From contig JANQON010000005.1 in assembly GCA_028289605.1 (NCBI GenBank), forward strand, positions 186,001 through 250,000: a stretch of DNA of 64,000 bases, read 5' to 3'. The notes beneath the pieces are model-generated. The model had not been told where the DNA came from. It ran no database searches and was given only the letters and a program-made list of their open reading frames with translations. The translations under genes and the position numbers were made by a program. This stretch comes from Hyphococcus sp. (GTDB lineage Bacteria > Pseudomonadota > Alphaproteobacteria > Caulobacterales > Parvularculaceae). Positions within the stretch are counted from its first letter, which is position 1; the number at the start of each line of letters is the position of its first letter. Positions 11,053 to 22,088 of this stretch are shown here, one piece after another.

Positions 11053-11457
11053 ATGGGCATGCTCAAGGAATTCCAGGACTTCGCCGTCAAGGGCAATGTG
11101 GTCGACATGGCCGTCGGCATCATCATCGGCGGGGCCTTCGGCACCATCGTCAAATCCCTGGTCGACGACGTCATCATGCCGCCAATCGGCTTGCTAATGG
11201 GCGGCATCGACTTTTCCAACATCGTCATTCCGCTGAAAGCCGCGACCGAAGACGCCGAAGCGGTGACCGTTAACATCGGCGCGTTCATCAACAACGTCAT
11301 CGCATTTGTGATTGTCGCCTGGGCGGTCTTCCTGCTCGTCAAAGGCATGAACAGCCTCAAAAAGAAAGCGGAGGAAGCGCCCGCCGAACCGCCGGCGCCG
11401 CCGCGCTCGGAAGTCCTGCTGGAAGAGATCCGCGACGCCTTGAAAGCGCGTAGCTAA
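11053..11457 (+). CDS. mscL: Large-conductance mechanosensitive channel
   Basis: [44 protein letters not shown]. Confidence 0.96.
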   Translation: MGMLKEFQDFAVKGNVVDMAVGIIIGGAFGTIVKSLVDDVIMPPIGLLMGGIDFSNIVIPLKAATEDAEAVTVNIGAFINNVIAFVIVAWAVFLLVKGMNSLKKKAEEAPAEPPAPPRSEVLLEEIRDALKARS

Positions 11458-11486
11458 GTTTCGACGACCCAAGCCAGTGAGAGAAG

Positions 11487-11517
11487 AGCCCGGGGCCGTT
11501 CGGCGCCGGGCTTTTTT
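11487..11517 (+). terminator. Rho-independent terminator between mscL and lepA
   Basis: agcccgg...ccgggct followed by t-tract. Confidence 0.7.
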
Positions 11518-11595
11518 CATGGGGCGCATTTGGGCGCAGTTGCCGCTGCCAGCCCCCGCGTCTATATGCGTCGCTCGCCAGTTGTAAGACCGTTC

Positions 11596-13395
11596 ATGAC
11601 GCCGCTCAAAAACATCCGTAATTTCTCCATTGTCGCCCATATCGACCATGGCAAATCGACCCTCGCCGACCGTCTGATCCAGGTGACGGGGGGACTGTCC
11701 GATCGCGAGATGAAGGAGCAGGTGCTCGACTCCATGGAGCTGGAGCGCGAACGGGGGATCACCATCAAGGCCCAGACCGTGCGGCTTACCTATAAGGGGC
11801 AGGACGGCGAGGACTATGTCCTCAATCTTATCGACACGCCGGGCCATGTGGACTTTACCTATGAGGTCTCGCGGTCGCTCTCCGCCTGCGAGGGCGCGCT
11901 GCTGGTGGTGGACGCGAGCCAGGGGGTTGAGGCCCAGACCCTCGCCAATGTTTATCAGGCGATCGACGTCGACCTCGAAATCGTGCCGGTTCTCAACAAG
12001 ATCGACCTGCCCGCCGCCGAGCCCGACCGGGTGAAAGCTCAGATCGAGGACGTCATCGGTCTTGACGCGTCGGACGCGCTGGAGATTTCCGCCAAGACCG
12101 GGATCGGCATCGAGGGCGTCCTCGAAGCCATCGTCGAACGCCTGCCGGCGCCGGAAGGGGACGCAGACGCGCCCCTAAAAGCGCTGCTCGTGGACAGTTG
12201 GTACGATCCCTATCTCGGCGTCGTCGTCCTGGTGCGGGTCCATGACGGCGTTCTCAAAAAAGGCATGAGAGTGCGCATGATGTCGTCGGGCGCGGTGCAC
12301 ACGATTGACCAGGTCGGCGTGTCGCTGCCGACGAAGACGCCTGTCGATTCGTTGGGGCCCGGAGAAATCGGATATCTGACCGCGTCCATCAAAGAAGTCG
12401 CCGACACCAATGTCGGCGACACGATCACCGACGATCGCAATCCGACGGATGCGGCGCTCTCCGGTTTTAAACCGTCCGTGCCTGTTGTGTTTTGTGGCAT
12501 CTTCCCGGTCGACGCCAACGATTTTGAAGATTTGCGCGAGGCCATGGGCAAACTGCGTCTCAATGACGCCAGCTTTGAATTCGAAATGGAAACGTCGGCC
12601 GCGCTCGGCTTCGGTTTCCGTTGCGGCTTTCTGGGGCTGCTGCACCTTGAAATCATCCGTGAACGGCTCGAGCGCGAGTTCGATCTCGACCTCATCACAA
12701 CCGCGCCGAGCGTCATCTATCACGTGCATCTGACCGACGGGACGATGATCGAGATGCATAATCCGGCGGACATGCCCGACCCCGTGCGCATCGACCACAT
12801 GCAGGAGCCCTGGATCAAGGCTACGATCATGACGCCGGACGAGTATCTGGGCGGCATTCTGAAACTCTGCGAAGAACGCCGCGGCGTGCAGGTCGACCTT
12901 ACCTATGCGGGGTCGCGGGCGATGGTGGTCTACGAACTGCCGCTTAGCGAAGTTGTTTTTGACTTTTACGACCGGCTGAAGTCGGTCTCCAAAGGCTACG
13001 CCAGTTTTGACTATCAACTGCTCGACTATCGCCAGGACAATCTCGTCAAGATGCAGATCCTGGTGAACGACGAGCCCGTGGATGCGCTGTCTATCATCGT
13101 CCATCGCGACAAAGCGGAATCGCGCGGCCGCGCCATGTGCGAAAAGCTGAAAGACTTAATCCCGCGCCACATGTTCAAGATTCCGATCCAGGCCGCGATC
13201 GGCGGCCGGATTATCGCGCGCGAAACCATTGCAGCGCTCAGAAAAGACGTTACTGCGAAATGCTATGGCGGCGACGCGACGCGCAAACGCAAGCTCTTGG
13301 AAAAGCAAAAAGAGGGCAAGAAAAAGATGCGCCAATTCGGGCGCGTCGAGATTCCCCAGGAAGCGTTTATCAAAGCGCTGAAGATTGATAGCTAG
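11596..13395 (+). CDS. lepA: Elongation factor 4
   Basis: [55 protein letters not shown]-terminal [24 protein letters not shown]. Confidence 0.97.
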   Translation: MTPLKNIRNFSIVAHIDHGKSTLADRLIQVTGGLSDREMKEQVLDSMELERERGITIKAQTVRLTYKGQDGEDYVLNLIDTPGHVDFTYEVSRSLSACEGALLVVDASQGVEAQTLANVYQAIDVDLEIVPVLNKIDLPAAEPDRVKAQIEDVIGLDASDALEISAKTGIGIEGVLEAIVERLPAPEGDADAPLKALLVDSWYDPYLGVVVLVRVHDGVLKKGMRVRMMSSGAVHTIDQVGVSLPTKTPVDSLGPGEIGYLTASIKEVADTNVGDTITDDRNPTDAALSGFKPSVPVVFCGIFPVDANDFEDLREAMGKLRLNDASFEFEMETSAALGFGFRCGFLGLLHLEIIRERLEREFDLDLITTAPSVIYHVHLTDGTMIEMHNPADMPDPVRIDHMQEPWIKATIMTPDEYLGGILKLCEERRGVQVDLTYAGSRAMVVYELPLSEVVFDFYDRLKSVSKGYASFDYQLLDYRQDNLVKMQILVNDEPVDALSIIVHRDKAESRGRAMCEKLKDLIPRHMFKIPIQAAIGGRIIARETIAALRKDVTAKCYGGDATRKRKLLEKQKEGKKKMRQFGRVEIPQEAFIKALKIDS

Positions 13396-13454
13396 TCTTT
13401 TTTGAGTATTATAGCGCCCAATATTGACAAGTATTCATTCAGTCGGGGCGGCTA

Positions 13455-14513
13455 ATGGGCGGATATTCCAGCGGTTGGGGCGCGCTGAAGCCTGTCATTC
13501 TGGTTTTGATTGGATTGTCGGCGGTTGCGCGTGCGCCCGCGGCGCACGCTGAAGATGTAGACGCCGCGCCCGTCCGCCAGGAACCGCCCGCGTTTCCGGA
13601 AGCCTGCAGACCCGGTCCCGATGACGACTTCACAGAGCAAACGGTCATTGTGGCTTATGATGTTTCGCGTCGCGGACTGCCGGAGAATGTGCGCGTGCGC
13701 GAGACCTCAGATCCGTGTTTTGACGATACGGCGGTGGCGGCGGTGCGCAGCTGGGTGTTCGAACCGCGGCGGGTCGACGGAAAAGCGCGGCAGCAACAGG
13801 ACCTCGAAACAACGTTCAAATTCGCCGTTGACGCCGAAATTACCCTGGAGACCTTTGATGCGCGTCCAATCAAGCGCGTCCCGCCTGAGTTTCCGAATTG
13901 GTGTGGCGGATTTACGCGCGCGGAGTACAGGGTCGTTGTTGAGTTCGACGTCACCGAAGAAGGGCGCACCTCCAACATTGAAGTTATTGAATCGACGAGA
14001 AGCTGCTTTGAGGCGGCGGCGGTCAAGTCAGTAAGGAAATGGCGATATCGCCCGAAATATGTCGACGGCAAGCCGGTCGCGCGACCCGGCGTTGTGACGC
14101 AAATCGTTTTCGTGTCGGCAGGCGCCCGTTCGCGCCCTGATCCGGAAGATCGGATGCGCAACATCGTGGTGAGGAAACTCAACAAAGCCGGAAACCGGAT
14201 CAAAAAGGATCCCGCTGCGGCGTTGGCCATGCTCGAGGACATTGAAGCGGAGTATGGCGCTTCCTTTACGCAAGCGGAAAGCGCGGCGTTCCACCAGATC
14301 AGAGGTTTTGCGCGCATCGCCGCAAATGACCCCCGCGGGGCGCTGGATGACTTGCGGATCGCCAAGAAACGGCAAAAGACCGTAGACGAAAACGAAGCGG
14401 TTGAGGACGCGATCATGAAGCTTGAGTTGTACCTTGCGCAGGAGCCGATTCGCGACGCCGCAAAAGAAGACTCAAGCGCGGGATCGCCGCCCGAGGCTGC
14501 GGACGAGAACTAA
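13455..14513 (+). CDS. TonB-family protein: signal peptide plus two TonB C-terminal-like domains
   Basis: Two copies of (V.. FDVTEEGRTSNIEVIES..CFEAAAVKSVRKWRYRPKYVDGKP) type segment. Confidence 0.7.
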   Translation: MGGYSSGWGALKPVILVLIGLSAVARAPAAHAEDVDAAPVRQEPPAFPEACRPGPDDDFTEQTVIVAYDVSRRGLPENVRVRETSDPCFDDTAVAAVRSWVFEPRRVDGKARQQQDLETTFKFAVDAEITLETFDARPIKRVPPEFPNWCGGFTRAEYRVVVEFDVTEEGRTSNIEVIESTRSCFEAAAVKSVRKWRYRPKYVDGKPVARPGVVTQIVFVSAGARSRPDPEDRMRNIVVRKLNKAGNRIKKDPAAALAMLEDIEAEYGASFTQAESAAFHQIRGFARIAANDPRGALDDLRIAKKRQKTVDENEAVEDAIMKLELYLAQEPIRDAAKEDSSAGSPPEAADEN

Positions 14514-14598
14514 GCGCCGCTTTCCGTTTTCAGCGGCGCCCGCATTCTCCGCAGCTTGGGCGGCGCCAATGTTCCTTCGATTGCGCCAGCTACAGCGC

Positions 14599-15249
14599 CT
14601 ACTCCGCCGCAATCGATGCGCCGACAATGCTCATGATCTCGCTGGCGATGGCGCGGATTTCGTCGGCTGCTTTTGACGAGGGCGCCGTCTCCGTCACGCC
14701 CATTCCTGCCGAGACGCTTTCGGAGAACGCCGTTCGGTTGCCGATCTCGACGCGGGCGAGCGGCAGGCCCTGGCGTTTAATTTCTTTACGGATCATGTCG
14801 GCGACGCGCGCCCGCGCCGGCGCCCGATTGACGACGAAAAGGGCCGGTTTTCCCGCCGCGCCCACAAGTTCGGCGGTCGGCAACGTCGCATCAAGGTCGA
14901 GGGCGGACAGCTGGATGGGCGTTACCACAATATCGGCGGCGCGAATGGGGCCCCGGACCGTGGAATCCACGCTGGGCGGGGTATCGATCAACACGACGTC
15001 CGCCGTGTCGCGAAAGCCCCATAGCAGGGTGGAGATGGTGAAGCGCGCGGCGCGTTTGCTGTCGGCGAGACGGACCAGCGGCGCCGTTTCCGGACGGCGC
15101 GCGCGCCACAAAGAGAAACTCCCCTGCGGATCGGCGTCGATCCCGGCGACGCGCAGACCCTGCGACGCGAAGGCCGCCGCCAGTTGGCAGGCGAGCGTCG
15201 TCTTTCCGGCGCCGCCTTTTTTCTGCGCGATGGTGATAACGATAGGCAT
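14599..15249 (-). CDS. ParA-family ATPase
   Basis: ITIAQKKGGAGKTTLACQLA (deviant Walker A), DADPQGS, VVLIDTPPSVD. Confidence 0.9.
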   Translation of the reverse strand: MPIVITIAQKKGGAGKTTLACQLAAAFASQGLRVAGIDADPQGSFSLWRARRPETAPLVRLADSKRAARFTISTLLWGFRDTADVVLIDTPPSVDSTVRGPIRAADIVVTPIQLSALDLDATLPTAELVGAAGKPALFVVNRAPARARVADMIRKEIKRQGLPLARVEIGNRTAFSESVSAGMGVTETAPSSKAADEIRAIASEIMSIVGASIAAE

Positions 15250-15497
15250 GGGCGAAAAGTGTTCGTCGCTCGATTATCAATGCGTTTGAAAGGACAACTA
15301 CAATGCGTTTCTCACCGGCGGCGTATCCCGTCGGCTGTATCATCACAGGCGCAAGTCTAGCGCTGATTCTGATACGGACTGAGTCGAAAGTGCATCTTGA
15401 GCGCGTCGCAGGGTCGCCAGAGGCGCAATGAGCGCGCTGGCAGGTTCGGAAATTTTTCCACAAGCGGCAGCCTTGCGACTTGCCGTCCGGCGCAGCG

Positions 15498-16166
15498 CTA
15501 GAACCGCACGGTCAATCCGATGTTCAGGATCGGAAAGAACTGAATGTCGTCGAGGTCGTCAGCGAGGCGGTCCCGTTCTTCGGCGAGTTCGGCCTGGAAC
15601 AAGGGATCGTTGGACAAAAGCCCGCCGGTTGAGGCGAGGGCGACGTCCGGCGAGCCCATATACATGGCGCCGATCAGCGCTTGAAAGCCAACCCGCTTCA
15701 GCGCGTAGGCGCCGTTGTTGAACCCAAGCCCCAGGAAGGGCGCGGCGCTGTTCCAGTCGGCGGCGCCGGTGATCACGCCGACCTCCTGGGGCGTGAACAC
15801 CTGGTCGCCGATTTCCACCGGGCTTGCGGGCGTCGCCGTCAGGCCAATCGTGCGGTCGCCGACATAAACCCCGCCGGAGAGGCGAAACCCGTTGGCGGCC
15901 GGATGAATGTCGAGCGCGACGACGCCGGAGGTGAAACCGACATCGAGATCGTAGTCGATGTCGTCGATCTCGCGGGAGACATCGAAGCTCGCGTAACGGA
16001 AACCGCCGCGGGCGACGAACAGCGGGTTGAGCTTGTAAAACGCATCGGCGCCGACGCCGTCGGACCCGACGGACGGCCCGAGCGTGAACCCGGTGGTCTG
16101 CGCTGCGGCGCGAACCGGTCCCAACACCGACAACAATAAAATAAGTGCAGCGAAGATCTTGCCCAT
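15498..16166 (-). CDS. Outer-membrane beta-barrel-like protein
   Basis: Signal peptide; alternating amphipathic strands; terminal ...NIGLTVRF. Confidence 0.7.
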   Translation of the reverse strand: MGKIFAALILLLSVLGPVRAAAQTTGFTLGPSVGSDGVGADAFYKLNPLFVARGGFRYASFDVSREIDDIDYDLDVGFTSGVVALDIHPAANGFRLSGGVYVGDRTIGLTATPASPVEIGDQVFTPQEVGVITGAADWNSAAPFLGLGFNNGAYALKRVGFQALIGAMYMGSPDVALASTGGLLSNDPLFQAELAEERDRLADDLDDIQFFPILNIGLTVRF

Positions 16167-16347
16167 AACGCGCCCGTTTGTTGTCAACAGAAGAAGCGGT
16201 GAACGCTAGCCGGCGCCCGTGAACGAGAGTTCAAGTGGTTTGATAAAATGCGAGAAGCGAACGGTTACCGGGTCTGTCCCGGTCTGAGACGCCGGCGACC
16301 CCCGGAAGCCTCAACTCATCTTGCAACCGCAGAATGATGCGATTGTC

Positions 16348-16391
16348 ATCGTCGGACGGTCGATGGTTCCCGTCCATCTCCGTCCGACGAT
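16348..16391. repeat. Intergenic inverted repeat
   Basis: atcgtcggacgg ... ccgtccgacgat (12 bp perfect arms) with nested gatgg/ccatc. Confidence 0.75.
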
Positions 16392-16417
16392 CTCGGGCCA
16401 TTCGCGTGTCGCTTCAG

Positions 16418-16440
16418 GTCCTCGGAACAAGTCCGAGGAC
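16418..16440. repeat. Intergenic inverted repeat
   Basis: gtcctcgga-acaag-tccgaggac, 9 bp perfect arms. Confidence 0.75.
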
Positions 16441-16483
16441 GACAGCGCCCCTTTTAAGCGGTGTGCAAAATGATCTGCTGATC

Positions 16484-16586
16484 GAGGTCCCAGCCCGACC
16501 GCGAAGCGGTCAAGCTGTATTCTGCGCGCGTTCGCGCGCGGGCCGCGAAGCGGTCAAGCTGTATTCTGCGCGCGGGCTGCCAGGGT
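16484..16586. repeat. Family-1 arm fragment carrying two tandem insert modules (R11)
   Basis: gaggtcccagcc|cgaccgcgaagcggtcaagctgtattctgcgcgcg... repeated with 44 bp period (16499, 16543)|ggctgccaggg. Confidence 0.75.
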
Positions 16587-17999
16587 TCAGTGGAGCTTTA
16601 ATTTCGGGCGGACAACCTGGTTAACGTGGCCGACCATCACCATAAAGGCGCCGCGCAGCCAGCCATGGATGGCGAAAATATGCATACGGTAGAGCGACGT
16701 GTACATGATGCGCGCAAGTCGGCCCTCCACCGCCATGCGGCCGCCGACGAGGTTGCCCATAAGACTGCCGACAGTGGAATACCGCGAAAGCGATACGAGC
16801 GAGCCATAGTCTCTATACTGAAAAGTCTTAAGCGACCGGTTTTTGATCATCGCCAAGACATTGCGAAAGGCGGTGTCCGCCATCTGGTGAGCGGCCTGGG
16901 CCCGCGGCGGGATCGGGCGCTCGTCGCCGCGCGGAACGTAGTGAGCGCAGTCGCCGATAGCGAAGATGCGGTCGTCCCTTGTTGTTTGCATGGTGCCGCG
17001 CACGGAAAGGGTGTTCTTGTCCGTCGTTTCCAAACCGCCGATGCCCCTTAGAAAGTCCGGCGCCTTCACGCCGGCCGCCCAGACCTTGAGTTCGGCCGGC
17101 GCCGGGTCGCGATCTTTTAACTCCATGGCGAGCGGCGTCACATGCGTGACCTGCGCGTTCGTGACAACGCGGACGCCCAGGTCTTCCAGCGCTTCGCGGG
17201 CGGCGTCGGCCAGTTCTTCCGGCAGCGCCGGCAGGATGCGCGGCCCGGCTTCCAGCAGCGTGACCGAAAGGCGGGATTCATCAAAGACTTCAAGCCCGTA
17301 GTGCCTGAGGCCCGCTGCGGCGTTATAGAGTTCCGCCGCCAGTTCAACGCCGGTGGCGCCGCCGCCGACAATCGCGATGCGCACCCGTTCGTCAGCTTCC
17401 GGATTGAGCGACATGGCGCGCGACACGCGCAAACACTGATTGAGCAGCTTCTGCCGAAACCGGTCCGCTTCGTCGCGGCTCTCCAGAAAGAGGCAGTGTT
17501 CGGCGACGCCCGGAACGCCGAAATCGTTGGAAACCGATCCCACCGCTATGATGAGATAGTCATAACGAATGCGGTGCTCGCCGATGATTTCTGCGCCGGT
17601 TTCATCGTGTAGCGGCGCGATCACCACCTCGCGCCGCTCCCGGTCGATGTCCTGCATGGCGCCCAGAAAATAGCGATAGCGATTGGCGTGTCCGTGGCTG
17701 CGATAACCGACTTCGTCGAGATTGGCGTCGAGGGACCCGGCGGCGACTTCGTGCAGCAGGGGTTTCCAGATATGCGTCTGGTTCTTTTCAATCAAAATGA
17801 CGTCGTATTTGTCGCGGCCGAGTTTTTTGCCAAGCTTGGTGACCAGTTCCAGCCCGCCGGCGCCGCCGCCGACCACCACGATTTGTATCTTTTTCGATTT
17901 GCCGCCGGCTGTCGCGGGCGCAGGGCGCTCAGAAGCGGGCGCCGCCGTCTGGTCCGTGGCCGCTCCGTCCGTGGATGATCTGGCGTATTGCTCGTTCAT
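16587..17999 (-). CDS. NAD(P)/FAD-dependent oxidoreductase, NDH-2-like
   Basis: IQIVVVGGGAGGLELVTKLGKKLG, VGGGATGVELAAELYNA, FAIGDCAHY; start may be 18020. Confidence 0.87.
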   Translation of the reverse strand: MNEQYARSSTDGAATDQTAAPASERPAPATAGGKSKKIQIVVVGGGAGGLELVTKLGKKLGRDKYDVILIEKNQTHIWKPLLHEVAAGSLDANLDEVGYRSHGHANRYRYFLGAMQDIDRERREVVIAPLHDETGAEIIGEHRIRYDYLIIAVGSVSNDFGVPGVAEHCLFLESRDEADRFRQKLLNQCLRVSRAMSLNPEADERVRIAIVGGGATGVELAAELYNAAAGLRHYGLEVFDESRLSVTLLEAGPRILPALPEELADAAREALEDLGVRVVTNAQVTHVTPLAMELKDRDPAPAELKVWAAGVKAPDFLRGIGGLETTDKNTLSVRGTMQTTRDDRIFAIGDCAHYVPRGDERPIPPRAQAAHQMADTAFRNVLAMIKNRSLKTFQYRDYGSLVSLSRYSTVGSLMGNLVGGRMAVEGRLARIMYTSLYRMHIFAIHGWLRGAFMVMVGHVNQVVRPKLKLH

Positions 18000-18066
18000 T
18001 GCGCGCCGCTGTTTCGACAATGAACCCTAACGAACTTCGGCGTCGCTGACGAGCGCGCCGTCGTCG

Positions 18067-18630
18067 CTATTCGGCGCGCTTGACATATTCCATGGTCTCC
18101 GTGTTGACCACGATTTTTTCGCCGGCGCTCATATAAGGCGGGATCATGATCCTGAGGCCGTTGTCGGCGACCGCGGGTTTGTAAGACGACGACGCCGTTT
18201 GACCTTTCACCGTCGGTTCCGTTTCAACGACCTCAAGCGTGACATGTTCCGGCATCTGTACGCCGATCGGCCGGCCTTCGTGGCTTTCTACGACGACCGC
18301 CATGCCGTCCTGCAAGAACAAAACGCGCTCGCCGATCAAGTCCTTGGGAATGGAGATCTGTTCGTAGGATTCAGAATCCATGAAGACCAACAGCTCGCCT
18401 TCTTCATAGAGAAAGGTGTGGTCTTTTTGTTCGAGGCGCACCCGCTCTACGGTTTCCGATGCGCGAAAGCGTTCATTCAGCTTGGTGCCGGTTTCCAGGT
18501 TCTTCAGCTCAACCTGCGCATAGGCCGGGCCCTTGCCCGGTTTAACGGCGTTGGTTTTGACCGCAATCCACAGGCCCCCTTGATGCTGAATGACATTACC
18601 GGGGCGGATTTCATTACCGTTGATCTTCAT
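18067..18630 (-). CDS. efp: Elongation factor P
   Basis: [55 protein letters not shown]. Confidence 0.97.
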   Translation of the reverse strand: MKINGNEIRPGNVIQHQGGLWIAVKTNAVKPGKGPAYAQVELKNLETGTKLNERFRASETVERVRLEQKDHTFLYEEGELLVFMDSESYEQISIPKDLIGERVLFLQDGMAVVVESHEGRPIGVQMPEHVTLEVVETEPTVKGQTASSSYKPAVADNGLRIMIPPYMSAGEKIVVNTETMEYVKRAE

Positions 18631-18822
18631 GCGGGGTCCTTCTGCGGGCGGCGCATGCCTCTAGCAAGGCGGTCATGGTCTGACAAGGCGGCGCAGCGGG
18701 GCGGGCGTCCCCTGTTAACCAAACCGAAACCGTTTCGCCGGCGTCGGCGCCCGTCAACAGTCCCTTAAGAACGCCCGTGTAATTTTGCCCGGTGGGAGTG
18801 GGTGTATGTGAGGTTTGACCGA

Positions 18823-21099
18823 ATGAATCGCATTTCCACATCAGCGCAACGCGAGACCCGTTCTTCTCAGGAAGGCGACGCCGTCGCCTTGTCCTTACGC
18901 GTCATTCACGAAACGCCGCTTGGGCGCTATGTCATTATTTCCTGCTGGGCGCTGTTGCTTGCAGTCATGGTCCCGCTCGCCGTCGCCTTTACCTGGTATG
19001 TGGCGACGATGGCGGCCGGCGCGGTGCGCACCCTGGTGGAAAGCCGGATGCAGGCGGCCCAGGACAAATACGGCGATCAGGACCGCAAGCGCCGTTACGC
19101 GCTGGTCGCCATGGCGTCGTGTTCGTTCTGGGCGGTCGCCCCGGTGCTGGCGTTCAGTGCGGAGCATGAATTCGGGGTCGCTGCGACGATGCTGTTCATC
19201 GCCACCGGCTATATGCTGGCGTTCTCTCAGTTTCGGGCGACACCGGTGAACGCCCTCATCGTTACCTCCCCATACGCCGCGGCGTATGTGATCTGTCTCG
19301 CACTCGCCTATGGCGGGCCCTACTTCTGGGCTCTGGCGGCGTCAGCGCCGGTGCTCGCCACGGGCATCGCCTATGTGCTCATCTTCGGGTATCGCACTCA
19401 GGCCAGCGCGGACCGTACGGCGCAGGAACGGCGCGTCCTGATCGAGGAGTTGAGCGCCGCCCGCGTCGCCGCGGAACGCGCCTCTGAAGCGAAATCCATG
19501 TTCCTCGCCAATATGAGCCATGAAATCCGTACGCCAATGAACGGCGTCTTAGGCATGGCCGAGCTGCTCGCCTCGACGCGGCTCGACAGCCGGCAGCGCA
19601 TATTTGCAGAAACCATCCATAAGTCGGGAGCCGCACTCCTCACCATCATCAACGACATTCTCGACTTCTCCAAAATCGAGGCCGGCAAGCTGGAGCTCGA
19701 AAATGCGGCGTTCGATTTGCGCGCGTCGGTGGAGGACGTCGCCGCGCTGGTCGCCTCGCGGGCGCAGGAGAAACAGATCGAAGTCATCGTACGCTTCCAG
19801 CCGGACCTGCCGAATGTTCTGGTCGGCGACGGCGGCCGTGTGCGTCAGGTCGTCACCAACCTTGTCGGCAATGCTGTGAAGTTCACTGAGGCCGGGCACG
19901 TGTTGATCAATGTTTCCGGCCGGGCGCAGTCGGACGAGGCCACCGTCCGCATCGAGGTTACCGACACCGGCGTCGGGATTTCGAGCGAGAAGCTGGAGCG
20001 CATTTTCGACGCCTTCCAGCAGGCGGATCCGACGACCACCCGCAAATTCGGCGGCACCGGCCTCGGCCTTTCGATTTCAAGCCGGCTGGTGGAGGCGATG
20101 GGCGGTAAAATCGGCGTCACGTCCAAGATCGGCAAGGGCTCGACATTCTGGATAGAGCTGACCCTGCCGGCGCGGGACAGCGGCGCGCTGACGCAGACGG
20201 CCACGTTCGAGGCGGAAGGGCGGCGGGTGCTCATCGTCGACGATATCGACGTCAATCGTCACATTCTGAAAGAACAGCTCGCCTCGTGGGGATTCGCGCC
20301 CGACGCCGCGCCGGGCGGCGCCGAGGCGCTGGCGATGATGCGGGCGGCGGCGGCGGAAGGGCGCTCCTACGCGCTTGCGGTTCTGGATTTTCACATGCCG
20401 GAAATGGACGGCGAAGAACTGGCGCGCCGCATCAAGGAAGACCCGGCGATATCCGATACGTTGTTGATGGCCTTAACGTCCGTCGACGGCGGCGGCGATG
20501 CGCGCCGTTTCCGCGAAATCGGCGTCGCCGCCTATCTCGTCAAGCCGGTGCGCAGCGCGTTGCTGTTTGAGACCATCGCAGAGGTCGTCAAACGAGGCGA
20601 ACGGGCGCCGGCGGAAAACGGCGCTGACGCCGCGAGACCGGCAGCGCAGCCCGCCGAGCGCGCGTCGCCGATCCTGTCGGACAAATGCACGATCCTTTTG
20701 GCCGAGGATAACGAAGTCAATCAGCTTGTCATTCGCCATATGCTCGATCCGAACGCCTATGAGCTCGTGGTCGCAAGCAACGGCAGAGAAGCGGTCGAGG
20801 CCTTTGAGGAGGACCCCGCGCGCGTCGACATCATTCTGATGGATGTCTCCATGCCGCAGATGGACGGCTACGAAGCTACCCAGGCAATCCGGCGGATTGA
20901 GGACGGAAGCGGACTGGCGCAGACGCCGATCGTCTGCCTGACCGCTCATGTGATGGCCAAAGACGTGGAGCTCGCCCACGCTAGCGGGATGGACGACTTT
21001 CTGTCTAAGCCGGTCAGCAAGGAAAAGCTTGAGCGGGCCCTGGCGCGCTGGGTCGGCGCGGCGTCCGTCGGCGCCGAGGACTCGTCAGGCGCAGCCTAG
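18823..21099 (+). CDS. Hybrid sensor histidine kinase with two receiver domains
   Basis: N-terminal TM helices; [30 protein letters not shown], two REC domains ([24 protein letters not shown]). Confidence 0.93.
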   Translation: MNRISTSAQRETRSSQEGDAVALSLRVIHETPLGRYVIISCWALLLAVMVPLAVAFTWYVATMAAGAVRTLVESRMQAAQDKYGDQDRKRRYALVAMASCSFWAVAPVLAFSAEHEFGVAATMLFIATGYMLAFSQFRATPVNALIVTSPYAAAYVICLALAYGGPYFWALAASAPVLATGIAYVLIFGYRTQASADRTAQERRVLIEELSAARVAAERASEAKSMFLANMSHEIRTPMNGVLGMAELLASTRLDSRQRIFAETIHKSGAALLTIINDILDFSKIEAGKLELENAAFDLRASVEDVAALVASRAQEKQIEVIVRFQPDLPNVLVGDGGRVRQVVTNLVGNAVKFTEAGHVLINVSGRAQSDEATVRIEVTDTGVGISSEKLERIFDAFQQADPTTTRKFGGTGLGLSISSRLVEAMGGKIGVTSKIGKGSTFWIELTLPARDSGALTQTATFEAEGRRVLIVDDIDVNRHILKEQLASWGFAPDAAPGGAEALAMMRAAAAEGRSYALAVLDFHMPEMDGEELARRIKEDPAISDTLLMALTSVDGGGDARRFREIGVAAYLVKPVRSALLFETIAEVVKRGERAPAENGADAARPAAQPAERASPILSDKCTILLAEDNEVNQLVIRHMLDPNAYELVVASNGREAVEAFEEDPARVDIILMDVSMPQMDGYEATQAIRRIEDGSGLAQTPIVCLTAHVMAKDVELAHASGMDDFLSKPVSKEKLERALARWVGAASVGAEDSSGAA

Positions 21100-21842
21100 C
21101 CGGCGAGGCGAGCCATGTCTTCTTCGGAAATCTCAAAATTGGCGTAGACGTTCTGCACGTCGTCGCAATCGTCAAGGGCGTCCATCAGCTTCATCAGCGT
21201 TTCAGCCTTGTCGGATGCAACCTCTATCGTGTTCTGCGGTTTCCAGGTCGGCTTGGCCGCTTCCGGTTCGCCGAACTTCGCCTCGAGCGCTGAGGCCACC
21301 TCGGCAAGCTGGTCGAACGCGCAGTAGATCTCGTGCATCTCTTCCGATGACTGAACATCATCGGCGCCGGCGTCGATAGCGGCGTCAAGCATGTCTTCCT
21401 CGCTGGCTTTTTCTGCGGGGTACTGAATAAAACCGACGAGATCGAACATGAACGACACTGAACCGGTCTCGCCGAGATTGCCGCCGTTTTTCGAGAAGAT
21501 GGTGCGCACTTCGCTGGCGGCGCGATTGCGGTTGTCGGTCAGCGCTTCGACGATGACGCCGACGCCCGCGGGACCAAAGCCCTCGTAGCGGATTTCTTCG
21601 AAACTCGCCTCGTCCGCGGCGGTCGATTTCTTGATCGCCCGGTCGATATTGTCCTTCGGCATCGACTGCGCCTTGGCCGCCTGAATGGCGAGGCGCAGGC
21701 GCGGATTGAACTCCGGATCCGGCGCGCCCATCTTGGCGGCGACCGTGATCTCCTTGGAAAGCTTGGAGAACATCTTTGAGCGCTTGGCGTCCTGACGACC
21801 CTTGCGATGCTGAATATTGGCCCATTTACTGTGTCCGGCCAT
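21096..21842 (-). CDS. yebC: YebC/PmpR-family protein
   Basis: [39 protein letters not shown]. Confidence 0.96.
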   Translation of the reverse strand: MAGHSKWANIQHRKGRQDAKRSKMFSKLSKEITVAAKMGAPDPEFNPRLRLAIQAAKAQSMPKDNIDRAIKKSTAADEASFEEIRYEGFGPAGVGVIVEALTDNRNRAASEVRTIFSKNGGNLGETGSVSFMFDLVGFIQYPAEKASEEDMLDAAIDAGADDVQSSEEMHEIYCAFDQLAEVASALEAKFGEPEAAKPTWKPQNTIEVASDKAETLMKLMDALDDCDDVQNVYANFEISEEDMARLAG

Positions 21843-22088
21843 GGCGACCTCGTCTCGCGAAAATTCATATGAAGAACGGTGAAGCGGGCGATGTAGCCCG
21901 CGACGGCCCGTCATTCAAGCCGCGCGCGGCGAAGCCAGGGTGAAACAAGCAGGGACCTTCATGCCCCTGTTCGCCCGCCCCGCGTAGCCCGGCGCGCGTG
22001 AACTCTTGGTCAGGCGATGTGCGATCCCGGTCGCCGCTTGACGGGATTCGTCGTCCGTCCGACAATCCAAGGCGGGGAGACCTTTCCT

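Noticed and set aside
14514-14541. gcgccgct...agcggcgc hairpin after the TonB-family gene as a terminator
   Set aside because: Good stem but no T-tract on either side; left unannotated as terminator.
14599-15249. ParA as part of a plasmid or ICE partition locus
   Set aside because: No ParB, parS, integrase or replication gene nearby; surrounded by chromosomal housekeeping genes.
18614-18841. ORF between efp and the histidine kinase
   Set aside because: Overlaps the efp start; composition is not protein-like and there is no recognisable motif.
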